Shown here: positions 6,423 to 13,760 of the stretch, piece by piece
Numbering within the stretch: position 1 is the first letter of the stretch
How the letters are laid out: each line of letters starts with the position of its first letter
NCBI GenBank assembly: GCA_041685145.1
Contig: JAWLGJ010000064.1
Location: 1-13,760, forward strand
Length of the DNA stretch: 13,760 nt
Direction of reading: 5' to 3'
From: JAWLGJ01 sp041685145
Lineage (GTDB): Bacteria > Pseudomonadota > Alphaproteobacteria > Rhodospirillales > Magnetospirillaceae
Position numbers and translations under genes: made by a program
The notes under the pieces: model-generated
What the model was told of the DNA's origin: nothing
What the model saw: only the letters and a program-made list of their open reading frames with translations
Database searches by the model: none

Positions 6423-8708
6423 ATGACCACATCCCGCAATCCCGAACTCGTCTTTGCGCTGGCGGTCAGGCTCGTGCAGGCGGGTCGCCTGGGGGAGGCG
6501 CACCAGGCGCTGGCGGCGGCGGCGGTCGGGCGCGGGCGCGCCTCGGCCGAGGTGCTGCGGCTGCTGGCCAAGCTCGACCTGCAAGCCGGCCGGGCCGCCG
6601 AGGCGCTGCGGACGATGAAGCGGGCGCTGAAGGCCGATCCGGGGCTGCCGGAGGCCCGGTACGAACTGGGCGTGATGCTGCTCGCCAACGAGCGCCTCGC
6701 CGAGGCGGCGACGGCCTTCCGCAAGGCGCTGGCCGACAATCCCGGCGACCAGCGGGCACGTTTCAACCTCGCCTGGGCTCTGGGCAAGGCCGGCCGCCCC
6801 GAGGCCGCCGACGCCTACCGCGATGTCCTCGCCCACGATCCCGACAACGTCGACGCCTGGTTCAACCTCGGCAACCTGCTGGCGCCGGACGATCCCCGGC
6901 AGGCGCGGGCGGCCTATGACGAGGCCCTGCAACGGGCGCCGGAGCGCGAGGACGTGCGCCACAACCTCAGCCATGTTCTGGTCACGCTCGGTCGTCACGC
7001 CGACGCCTGGGCGGTCGTCACCGGCGGCCCCGATGCGAGCCGGCGCTCGCCGATGCGCCTGAAGGCCATGGGCAAGATCGCGATGACGCTGGGCCGGAAC
7101 GACGAGGCCGAACAAGCCTTCCGCGACAGCCTGCGCGCAGCGCCGGAGGATTGGGAAACGCGCTACAACCTCGCCATGCTGTGCTACCGCGACGGCCGCC
7201 TGGCCGAGGCGGAAGCGCTGATGGCCGGTTGCCCGGCGCGGGCCGAGCACCTCAATCTGTTGGCGGTGATCGCCTTGTCGCGTTTCCAGCCGCTCGCGGC
7301 GGAAAGGCATCTGCGCCAGGCCCTCGCCCAGGCCCCGGACTGGGCCGACCTGCACAACAACCTCGGCAAGGTCCAGGCCGTGCAGGGCGAAATCGCCGAG
7401 GCCCAGGCGCTGTTCCGCCGCGCGCACGAATTGGCGCCCGAGGATGCCGCCATCCACAGCAACTACCTGTTCAGCCTGTGCCACGACCCCGCCGTCGACG
7501 AAGATACCCTGTGCCGCGAACATCTGAGATACGGCGACATCCAGGAGGGGCGCGTCGAGCCGCTGGCCATCGAACCGCCGGGGGCGCGGCAACGCCGGCG
7601 GCTGCGCCTGGGCTTCCTCTCGCCGGATTTCCGCGAGCACGCGGTAATGATGCTGTTGCTGCCGGTGTTGCGCCGTCTTGACCGCGCGCGCTTCGAAATC
7701 CACTGCTACTTCACCTCAAGCCGCGGCGACGCCGTCACCGAGGCGGTGGCGGCCAGCGCCGATGCCTTCCACCGGGTCGCATGGCTGCCGCCGGCGGCGG
7801 TGGCGCGGCGCATCGCCGAGGACGGCATCGACGTGCTCATCGACCTCGCCGGGCACACCGCCAACAACGCCTTGCCGGTCATGGCCCACCGTCCCGCGCC
7901 GATGCAGGCGACATGGCTGGGCTACCCGTTCAGCACCGGAATGCGGCGCGTTGACTATCGCCTGGGCCTGGGGGCGCCGCCGCCCGGCGTTCCCGACCCC
8001 CACGGCACCGAACGCCTGGTGGCCTTGTCCGCCCTGCCGCTGTTCGTGCCGCCGGCGGCTTCGCCGGACCCGCTGCCGCCGCCGGTGCTGCGCAGCGGCC
8101 GCGTCACCTTCGGCTCGCTCAACCGCGCCTCGAAAATCAACCCGGCGGTGGCAAGAGCCTGGGGGCTGATCCTGGCGCGGATGCCGACGAGCCGCCTGAT
8201 CATGCTCGCCGACGACGGGGACCAGCCGGCGGTGCGCGACGGCCTGCTCGACCTGCTCGGCCGGCACGGCGCCGACACGACGCGAATCGAGGTCGCGAAG
8301 ACGGTTTCATACGAGCGGTTCCTGCATTTCATCAACGGCATCGACGTGGCGCTGGACCCGTTTCCCTATGGCGGCGGCACCACGACCCTGACGACGCTGT
8401 GGATGGGCGTGCCCGTTGTCACCCTGAAGGGGGCCGGGCTGCGCCAGGGGACATCGGCTTCGATGCTGGCGGGGGTGCGGCTGAACCACCTGATCGCCGA
8501 AAGCGAAGACGACTATGTCGAGGCCGCCTGCCGCACGGCGGCCGACACCGCCGGCCTGGCCAGGCTGCGCGCCGAGGGGCGGGCGCGCATGTTGCTGTCG
8601 CCGATGCTTGACGAGGTCGCCTATGTGCGGCGGTTCGAGGAGGTCGTGCTCGCCTTGTGGCCCGGCCCCGCCCCCGCCGCACCCATGCAAAGCGAAGCGC
8701 AGGCATGA
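6423..8708 (+). CDS. TPR-GT41 glycosyltransferase (O-GlcNAc transferase/SPINDLY-like)
   Basis: 761 residues. Roughly 1-350 are about nine or ten TPR repeats (recognisable A-Y/F-x-x-A-L and N-L-G pairs). Residues about 392-745 form the GT41 catalytic region. Visible motifs are LGFLSPDFREH (H406, equivalent to the catalytic-region histidine of O-GlcNAc transferases), IDLAGHT (H478), RPAPMQATWLGYP (490-502), FGSLNRASKINP with K571 in the nucleotide-sugar site, LDPFPYGGGTTT (644-655) and LWMGVPVVTL (659-668). Such enzymes glycosylate Ser/Thr of proteins from UDP-GlcNAc or GDP-fucose; in bacteria many sit in surface-glycan or flagellar glycosylation loci. The donor is not determinable here. ATG 6423 lacks a clear Shine-Dalgarno sequence, but the repeats begin at once, so a later start is unlikely. 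The stop overlaps the next start (ATGA). The 112 bp upstream contain no obvious promoter. Confidence 0.92.
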   Translation: MTTSRNPELVFALAVRLVQAGRLGEAHQALAAAAVGRGRASAEVLRLLAKLDLQAGRAAEALRTMKRALKADPGLPEARYELGVMLLANERLAEAATAFRKALADNPGDQRARFNLAWALGKAGRPEAADAYRDVLAHDPDNVDAWFNLGNLLAPDDPRQARAAYDEALQRAPEREDVRHNLSHVLVTLGRHADAWAVVTGGPDASRRSPMRLKAMGKIAMTLGRNDEAEQAFRDSLRAAPEDWETRYNLAMLCYRDGRLAEAEALMAGCPARAEHLNLLAVIALSRFQPLAAERHLRQALAQAPDWADLHNNLGKVQAVQGEIAEAQALFRRAHELAPEDAAIHSNYLFSLCHDPAVDEDTLCREHLRYGDIQEGRVEPLAIEPPGARQRRRLRLGFLSPDFREHAVMMLLLPVLRRLDRARFEIHCYFTSSRGDAVTEAVAASADAFHRVAWLPPAAVARRIAEDGIDVLIDLAGHTANNALPVMAHRPAPMQATWLGYPFSTGMRRVDYRLGLGAPPPGVPDPHGTERLVALSALPLFVPPAASPDPLPPPVLRSGRVTFGSLNRASKINPAVARAWGLILARMPTSRLIMLADDGDQPAVRDGLLDLLGRHGADTTRIEVAKTVSYERFLHFINGIDVALDPFPYGGGTTTLTTLWMGVPVVTLKGAGLRQGTSASMLAGVRLNHLIAESEDDYVEAACRTAADTAGLARLRAEGRARMLLSPMLDEVAYVRRFEEVVLALWPGPAPAAPMQSEAQA

Positions 8709-11320
8709 TTTCCGTCGTCGTCTATGGGCGCAACGATGCCCACAGCATCGGGCTTCAGAAGCGGGCGGCGATCAGCCTCAACTGCATCGCCGAGACCTTG
8801 GAAACGCCGACCGACGAGATTGTCTTCGTCGACTACAACACCCCCGACGAACTGCCGACATTCCCGGAAGCGATCGCCGACACGCTGACCGACGCGGCGC
8901 GCCGGCGGCTGCGGGTGCTGCGCGTGCGCCCGTGGCATCACGAGCCGTGGCGGCGGCGGGCGGCCGGGGCGGTCATCGACTCCCTGGCCCGCAACATCGG
9001 TGCCCGCCGCGCGCGGCCCGAGAACCGCTGGATCCTCTCCACCAACAGCGACATGGTCCTGATCCCCCGGCGGCGCCCGAGCCTGTCGGCCCTGTGCGCC
9101 GAGATCGAGGGCGGCTGCTGGCATCTGCCCCGTTTCGAGGTTCCGCAGGCGGTCTGGGAAAGCTTGCCCCGCAACCAGCCGCGCCGGGTCATGACCGAGT
9201 TGGTCGACGTGGCGCCCCGCCTGCACCTGAAGGAGGTGGTTCGCGGCTCGCGGCCGGCGGTTTTCGACAACAACGGCGATTTTCAGCTCGTCAGCCGCGG
9301 CGACTTCGAGGCCGTGGGCGGCTTCGACGAGCGGATGCTGCACGGCTGGGCGGTGGACTCCAACCTGGCCAAGCGGCTGCTGATGCGCCTCGGTACGATC
9401 GGCTCGCTGGCCGACCGGATGGAGGGCTATCACTGCGCCCACCATCGGCAGGTGTCGCCGCGGCACGGTCACCACCGGGTGGAGGACGATTACCAGCGCT
9501 TCTTCGTCGCCGTCGACCGGCCCGAGCTACCCGAGCAGGAGGGGCGGTGGGGCCTGGCCGGCGAGGAACTGGAGGAGATCCGCCTGGACGACGGGACGAC
9601 ATCCGGCTGGAGCCAGGCCCTGGAAGCGGTCGTGGCGCCGGCGGCGGAGGTTCCCGTCGAGAGCGTCTACAATCCCGAGGAGCCCGACCAGCCGTCCTAC
9701 CGCGCCGCGCATGTGCTGCCGCACCTCGTCGATCTCATCACCGACCGTCACCGCGCGACGGCCTTCGCATGGTTCGGCGCCCGCCCCCGGACCCTGACCC
9801 TGTTCGCCGAAGCGGTGGCGGCGCTGGGTTTTCGGTCACCCGTCATGGCGGCGACCGGCCGGGGCGAGGACGACGGCCCGGCCCCTGTCACGGCGACGGC
9901 CGCCGCCGAGGCCATCGCCAGGGCCGATGTGCTCGTCTTCGAGTTCGGCTGCGCCAGCCAGGATCTGGCGCGCCTGGAACCCTCCCGCCCCGGCCGGTGG
10001 AGCGACGACGACCTGAGGCGTCTGGCGCCGGTACGCGACGCCTTCGAACGCGCGGTGACCGAGGAGCGCGAACGCCTTGCCGCCGGTGCCCCGCCACGGC
10101 TGTTCGTGGTGGTTAACGCCATACACAACCGCTGCGAATCGCTGGTGATGCAGGCCCTCGGCGCCGGGCGAATCCCCTACACCACCCGGCTGCGCCACGG
10201 CTACGTCTTGGCCCAGAGCCCGCCCGCGCCCTACACGCCGCCGGCGGTCGCCGACGAACTCACCCGGCGCTGCGGCCGCGCGCAGCCGGTGCCGGTCACA
10301 GAGGCCGTCCGCCTCATGAGTCATGCCGAGCGCCTTCTCGCGGGGCCGGTGAGCGGCCGGGAACTGGAGGCGATGACGCGGGCGGCGGGGCCGCTTCTGG
10401 CCCTGCTCGACCACGACCACCTGGTCCGGCATGTCCCCGAGGAAGCGCGCCGCGCGGCGCGGGAGGCGGTGGAGAGCGCTCGCGGTGCCCGCCGCCTGGC
10501 ACCGAAAGTGACCGTGCCCGTCACCGAGGCGCCTTTGCCGCCCGGGGACGCCCCCTGCCGCCTGGCCACCGTCGAGGACTGGGAGGATACGGCCTTCCTT
10601 GCCGTCATGCGTTCACATTTCCAGGGGCCGTTCGCCGCCAATCTCCTGCGGCGCTCCGCCGAGGACTGGTATGGCGGCCACATCCTGCTGCAATTGCGCG
10701 CCCGGGACGGCCTGCATCCCGATGCCCGCGTCCTGGTCGTCGCCGCCGCCCCGCACGCCCTTGTCGATGCCTTGAGCTGGTCGGCGGGGCGCGTGGAGGT
10801 GCTGGGCCCCGGAATAGACCCCGACGCCCCGCGTTTGCGCGACCCCGCGCGCCTGGTCCGTCATCCCACGGGCGCGGCGCTTCCCGACGGTCCCTTCGAT
10901 GCGGTGGTGTTCCTGCCGGCGGCGCTGCTTGGTGGGAACGCCGCCGACACCGTGCGCAAGACCGCGCGACGATTGCGGACCGGCGGTGTTCTGGTTCTGG
11001 CGGAATGGCTCGCGGTGGGATCGGCCGGCGACGGGCGCCCCCACGCCCGCGACTTCTTTGGCGATGCCCTTGCCGAGGCATTTCGTGAGGCGGGTCTGCA
11101 ACGCCTTCCGGGGCAGCCGCGTCTTACCCCCGCCACCCTGGACCATGCCGCCTGGGACGAGGAGCAGGCCAGGCAGCCCCACTTTCTGCGCGTGCGCGGC
11201 GACGGCATCGCCACCACCGGCACCTGTTTCTTCCGCCGCACGGCCGAGGCCCCCTCGTCCGGCGCGCGGCTGCCGGAGGCCCTGCGCGCCTGCATGACGG
11301 CGAAACCATGCGCCGGTTGA
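8705..11320 (+). CDS. GT-A glycosyltransferase fused to a methyltransferase-like domain (complete)
   Basis: 871 residues. ATG 8705 overlaps the GT41 stop by 4 bp. Residues 1 to about 270 are a GT-A-type glycosyltransferase: strand ISVVVYGRND, EIVFVDYNTP (38-47), a DxD-like STNSDM (112-117), and VGGFDERMLHGWAVDSNL (204-221), which resembles the galactosyltransferase-type C-terminal motif, followed by a histidine-rich segment (243-257). Residues about 340-500 form a second alpha/beta domain, and about 618-845 a Rossmann-like domain with RVLVVAAAP in place of motif I and LRTGGVLVLAEWL near 757-769. The glycine loop is missing, so methyl transfer is uncertain. The region from 287 onward is clearly homologous to the gene entering at the left edge. 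A 13-bp overlap with the HAD gene follows. Likely role: adding a sugar in the same glycan pathway (inference). The GT-A domain is a confident call; the two C-terminal domains are less so. Confidence 0.85.
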   Translation: MISVVVYGRNDAHSIGLQKRAAISLNCIAETLETPTDEIVFVDYNTPDELPTFPEAIADTLTDAARRRLRVLRVRPWHHEPWRRRAAGAVIDSLARNIGARRARPENRWILSTNSDMVLIPRRRPSLSALCAEIEGGCWHLPRFEVPQAVWESLPRNQPRRVMTELVDVAPRLHLKEVVRGSRPAVFDNNGDFQLVSRGDFEAVGGFDERMLHGWAVDSNLAKRLLMRLGTIGSLADRMEGYHCAHHRQVSPRHGHHRVEDDYQRFFVAVDRPELPEQEGRWGLAGEELEEIRLDDGTTSGWSQALEAVVAPAAEVPVESVYNPEEPDQPSYRAAHVLPHLVDLITDRHRATAFAWFGARPRTLTLFAEAVAALGFRSPVMAATGRGEDDGPAPVTATAAAEAIARADVLVFEFGCASQDLARLEPSRPGRWSDDDLRRLAPVRDAFERAVTEERERLAAGAPPRLFVVVNAIHNRCESLVMQALGAGRIPYTTRLRHGYVLAQSPPAPYTPPAVADELTRRCGRAQPVPVTEAVRLMSHAERLLAGPVSGRELEAMTRAAGPLLALLDHDHLVRHVPEEARRAAREAVESARGARRLAPKVTVPVTEAPLPPGDAPCRLATVEDWEDTAFLAVMRSHFQGPFAANLLRRSAEDWYGGHILLQLRARDGLHPDARVLVVAAAPHALVDALSWSAGRVEVLGPGIDPDAPRLRDPARLVRHPTGAALPDGPFDAVVFLPAALLGGNAADTVRKTARRLRTGGVLVLAEWLAVGSAGDGRPHARDFFGDALAEAFREAGLQRLPGQPRLTPATLDHAAWDEEQARQPHFLRVRGDGIATTGTCFFRRTAEAPSSGARLPEALRACMTAKPCAG

Positions 11321-12117
11321 AGGCGCTGCTGGCGACGCCGTCGGTGCGGGTCGTCTCGGTGGACATCTTCGACACCCTGCTATTGCGCGGCACCCGGCCG
11401 GAGTTGCAGCGGTTCGGCGACGTCGCCGCCGTCCAGGCGGCGGCGCTGCGCGAAGCGGGGTTGGCGGCGCCGGATGCGAGCGCCCTTTACCGCGCACGGC
11501 TGCAAGCCCACAAACGGGCCTACGACGCCGTGCGCGCCGCCGGTCGCGGCGAGGTGACGCTCGCGGCCGTGCTGGAGGCGGTGTGCCGCATCTGCGACCT
11601 GCCGCCCGAGGCGGTGCCGGTGATGGCGCGGACCGAGGTCGCGTGCGAGAAGCGGGCCCTGCGCCTCAACCGCGCGCTGGCGGCCCTGCTGTCGGCGCCG
11701 CCTTCGCCCCGCCGGATCGTCTTCGCCAGCGACATGTACCTGCCGGGCGGCGCGGTGCGCGAATTGGTCACCCACGCCGCCCCCGCCTTCGCCGGGCACG
11801 CCATCTATGTGAGCGCGGACTGGGGCGCCACCAAGCGGCGCGGTGATTTGTACGCGCGCATCGCCGCCGCCGAGGGCGTGCCACCGGAGGCCATCCTGCA
11901 CATCGGCGACAACCGGCTCGCGGACGTGGAAAGTGCCCTTGCGGCCGGGGTGCGGGCTTGGCACCTGCCGCGCCGCGCGCTGTGGCGTGCCGTCCATCAC
12001 GCCCGCGACCGGGCAGTGCGCCGGCGCCTGAGGCGGCGCGGCTGGCTGGTCGACACGGCGGCCGGTGCGGCGTTCTATTCGTCCAGCCGCTCCGAAACCA
12101 CCGCCATCAACAACTGA
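11308..12117 (+). CDS. HAD-superfamily hydrolase (COG5610-like N-terminal module)
   Basis: 269 residues carrying all four HAD motifs: motif I DIFDT (nucleophile D19 and acid D22), motif II FASD (S141), motif III lysine K176 in ATKRRGD, and motif IV HIGDN followed by D206. A helical cap lies between motifs I and II, about 35-130. The motif I style (VDIFDTLLLR) and cap resemble COG5610 proteins, where the HAD domain is normally followed in one chain by a long C-terminal region. Here the protein stops soon after the HAD core, and a look-alike of the missing region is encoded convergently at 12075-13625. The ATG overlaps the fusion glycosyltransferase stop by 13 bp, so it belongs to the same operon. 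Hydrolase or phosphatase chemistry is expected from the family; the substrate is unknown. The last 14 codons are read antisense to the neighbour. Confidence 0.88.
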   Translation: MRRLKALLATPSVRVVSVDIFDTLLLRGTRPELQRFGDVAAVQAAALREAGLAAPDASALYRARLQAHKRAYDAVRAAGRGEVTLAAVLEAVCRICDLPPEAVPVMARTEVACEKRALRLNRALAALLSAPPSPRRIVFASDMYLPGGAVRELVTHAAPAFAGHAIYVSADWGATKRRGDLYARIAAAEGVPPEAILHIGDNRLADVESALAAGVRAWHLPRRALWRAVHHARDRAVRRRLRRRGWLVDTAAGAAFYSSSRSETTAINN

Positions 12118-13625
12118 GACGCCGTCGCCCCGGCCAAGGCGGCCGCCCCGGTCGGCCACGGCGCCGCCTCCTCGCCGCCCGCGACGAGCGGGCGCGCCTC
12201 GCCGGTGGACAGCGCGTCGGCATAGACCCAATGCCCCAGCCGTTCCGCCTCCTCCGGCAGGGGCATCGCCAGCATTCGCAGCAGCACGAGCCGCGCCCGG
12301 CCCACCAGATCCGGCAAGGGCAGCGGCCCCGGTGCCCGACACTCCTCCCGCCAGTCCCGGACGAAATCGAGCGCCCCCTCCTGCAACGCCGCCACCGCCT
12401 CGGCCTGGCTCTTCGGGCACGCGACCGACCCCAGGACGGGGCCGTCGTCCGCGTAGCCTTGCAGACTCCCGGCGGGCTGGGCGAGCAACACCTCCAGCAG
12501 CGCCCGCGCCTTGAGAAGCGGCCGATTCAGCCATCGGGGGCTGCCGTAGTTCAGCAGGCAGCCGGCGATGGCGGAGCGGCGCGCGGCGCCCGCCCACACG
12601 GCCCCGGGCGAGGTGGCAAGGTGAAGCCCGATCAGCGGCCTCTCCCTACCTTCGAGCGCCAGGATCGCCGCAAGGCACCGCTGCACATTGCCGGCATACC
12701 CTACATCAAGCAGGACAAGCGGGCCCTCGTCGGGAATGCGGCGGGAGCGCAGATGCGCCAGGATGGCGCGGCGCAGCCGGCGCGTGTGATTCGCGAGCCG
12801 CTCGCGGCGGCCGCGGCCGTCCAGCCAGGCGAGGAAGGTCTCGAACGCCGCCCCCTGCAAACGGGTCGCTCCCGCCAGGCCCGACGGCGGGGCCTCGTCG
12901 GCCAGGCCCAGATCCGCCATCGCCTCGGCGAGGGTCGCCGGACGGGCGCGGGCGCGCAGCAGAAGATTGCGCAGGCCCTCGCGGTCATCGGCCGATCCGA
13001 TGGCCGCCACCAGGGACAGGCGGCGGCTCAGCCAGACCTCGCGGTGGTCGGGCGCCAGCTCGGGATGCAACGTGGCGACGGCGCGCGCCAGGAGGCCGCC
13101 ATCGCGCAACACGCCCGCGAAAACCGGCCGCCCCGCGCTTCGGCACCTCGCGCCGGCCCATCCCGCATAGGCCGCGAGCACGGGCCCGAGATGGGCATAG
13201 CCATAGGCCGCGAAGAAGCCGCCCTGGCGGCGGCGGAAACGAAGCCGGGAGAGGCGGTGCGCGGCGGCGGCCGGGACGCCGACGGGCGAGACGGCGGCCA
13301 GCATCCCCTCACGCGCCGCCGCCGCAGACGGGCACGCCCCCGGCCGCCCCAGGGCCCGCTCCACGGCGGCGGCCTTCACGGGATCAAGGTTTACCACCGC
13401 CGGCACCAACAGGCGGTACGCCCCCTCGATGTCCTTACAGGCGCCCGCCGCATAGGCGCGCGCCTCGGCAAAGGCGTCGGCATCGACGCCCTCGGCCAGG
13501 CCGCCTCGGGCCGCCAGGGCTTCGCCCGTGGCCCGGAACAGGAAATGATCGTTCTCGCTCACGTCCGCCAGAAAACCGCCGCGCTGTCTTCCTCCATCTG
13601 TCGCCTCTTCCGTTCGCGCGCGCAA
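12075..13625 (-). CDS. Orphan C-terminal module of a COG5610-like protein
   Basis: 516 residues if started at TTG 13625. A GTG at 13562 is the alternative, and since the frame has no stop up to the right edge the gene could start outside the window; neither start has a good ribosome site. Motifs recall the part that usually follows the HAD domain: GYAHLGPVLAAYAGW (142-156), RPVFAGVLRDGGLL (166-179, like the usual 'FLARDGYL'), WLSRRLSL (198-205), LVLLDVGYAGNVQRCL (303-318, like 'VDIGWxGxxQ'), a LLEVLL...GSLQGY stretch (376-391) and a PLPEEAERLGHW tail near 455-466. Residues 24-60 (NDHFLFRATGEAL...) resemble a HAD cap, but no DxFDT or other HAD motif is present. The window's HAD domain is on the opposite strand next door, with a 43-bp tail overlap. 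Most likely it functions with, or is derived from, such a protein. The biochemical role is unknown. Confidence 0.78.
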   Translation of the reverse strand: MRARTEEATDGGRQRGGFLADVSENDHFLFRATGEALAARGGLAEGVDADAFAEARAYAAGACKDIEGAYRLLVPAVVNLDPVKAAAVERALGRPGACPSAAAAREGMLAAVSPVGVPAAAAHRLSRLRFRRRQGGFFAAYGYAHLGPVLAAYAGWAGARCRSAGRPVFAGVLRDGGLLARAVATLHPELAPDHREVWLSRRLSLVAAIGSADDREGLRNLLLRARARPATLAEAMADLGLADEAPPSGLAGATRLQGAAFETFLAWLDGRGRRERLANHTRRLRRAILAHLRSRRIPDEGPLVLLDVGYAGNVQRCLAAILALEGRERPLIGLHLATSPGAVWAGAARRSAIAGCLLNYGSPRWLNRPLLKARALLEVLLAQPAGSLQGYADDGPVLGSVACPKSQAEAVAALQEGALDFVRDWREECRAPGPLPLPDLVGRARLVLLRMLAMPLPEEAERLGHWVYADALSTGEARPLVAGGEEAAPWPTGAAALAGATASQLLMAVVSERLDE

Positions 13626-13760
13626 GCCCTGGAACGCGGACCAAACAGCAAGGAGCCGATCTGACCTTCCCCCTGAAGCCGATCCGTTCAGAGGGTGAGT
13701 GTTTCGCTTGATATCATGCCGTGGCCACTGCTGGCGACGGTCTGCTGGACGGAGGGAGCC

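Noticed and set aside
6138..7703. 521-codon open frame on the - strand across the sulfotransferase end and the TPR half of the GT41 gene
   Set aside because: Low-complexity shadow (Gln/His/Arg/Val) of the strongly supported TPR repeats on the + strand.
11380..12597. 405-codon minus-strand frame under the HAD gene
   Set aside because: Very Gly/Arg-rich and without motifs; both the HAD gene and the convergent gene explain this DNA better.
11958..13664. 568-codon open frame on the + strand opposite the last gene
   Set aside because: Gln/Arg/Pro-rich composition with no motif; the minus-strand protein here has recognisable family motifs. Long antisense frames are common in DNA this rich in GC.
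13670..13760. Possible insertion-sequence end at the right edge
   Set aside because: No terminal inverted repeat, target duplication or recognisable transposase sequence within the available bases.
1..13760. tRNA, rRNA, CRISPR array
   Set aside because: No cloverleaf-like segment, rRNA-like stretch or regularly spaced direct repeats were seen; nearly all DNA is occupied by coding genes.

Overview
The window is a high-GC bacterial segment. Most genes look above 70% GC, and one 60-base row near 6481 reaches about 88%. The GC content, codon use and gene families (TPR plus GT41 O-GlcNAc-transferase-like protein, N-terminal-twitch radical SAM protein, COG5610-like HAD protein) suggest an alphaproteobacterium, probably of the Rhodospirillales/Magnetospirillum kind. 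That assignment is inference. The content is a glycan or protein-glycosylation accessory cluster of the type found near flagellin, S-layer or surface-polysaccharide loci.

Layout, left to right. Eight genes lie on the + strand and one converges on them from the right. (1) The 3' part of a large glycosyltransferase/methyltransferase-like fusion gene enters from the left edge and ends at 2030. (2) A TPR-like helical repeat protein follows, overlapping it by a few bases. (3) A small class I SAM methyltransferase starts on a GTG that overlaps the TPR stop. (4) After a 138-bp gap comes a radical SAM gene with an N-terminal twitch domain and an unusual insertion. It is translationally coupled (ATGA) to (5) a small PAPS-dependent sulfotransferase. 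This pair has markedly lower GC than its surroundings. (6) After a 112-bp gap comes a TPR-GT41 glycosyltransferase, coupled (ATGA) to (7) a second, complete GT-A/methyltransferase-like fusion, clearly paralogous to gene 1. (8) A HAD-superfamily hydrolase overlaps the end of gene 7. (9) On the - strand, converging on gene 8 with a 43-bp tail-to-tail overlap, is a protein resembling the C-terminal part that normally follows the HAD domain in COG5610-type proteins.

Working together (inference): the two fusion glycosyltransferases and the GT41 enzyme would build or attach sugars. The methyltransferase, sulfotransferase and radical SAM enzyme would decorate them or an attached molecule. The HAD protein and its split partner are of a type often found in such clusters but without a settled reaction. 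The most distinctive features are the paired 'fusion GT + TPR' blocks on either side of a low-GC radical SAM-sulfotransferase islet, the domain inserted in the radical SAM protein, and the splitting of a normally single HAD-containing protein into two convergent genes.
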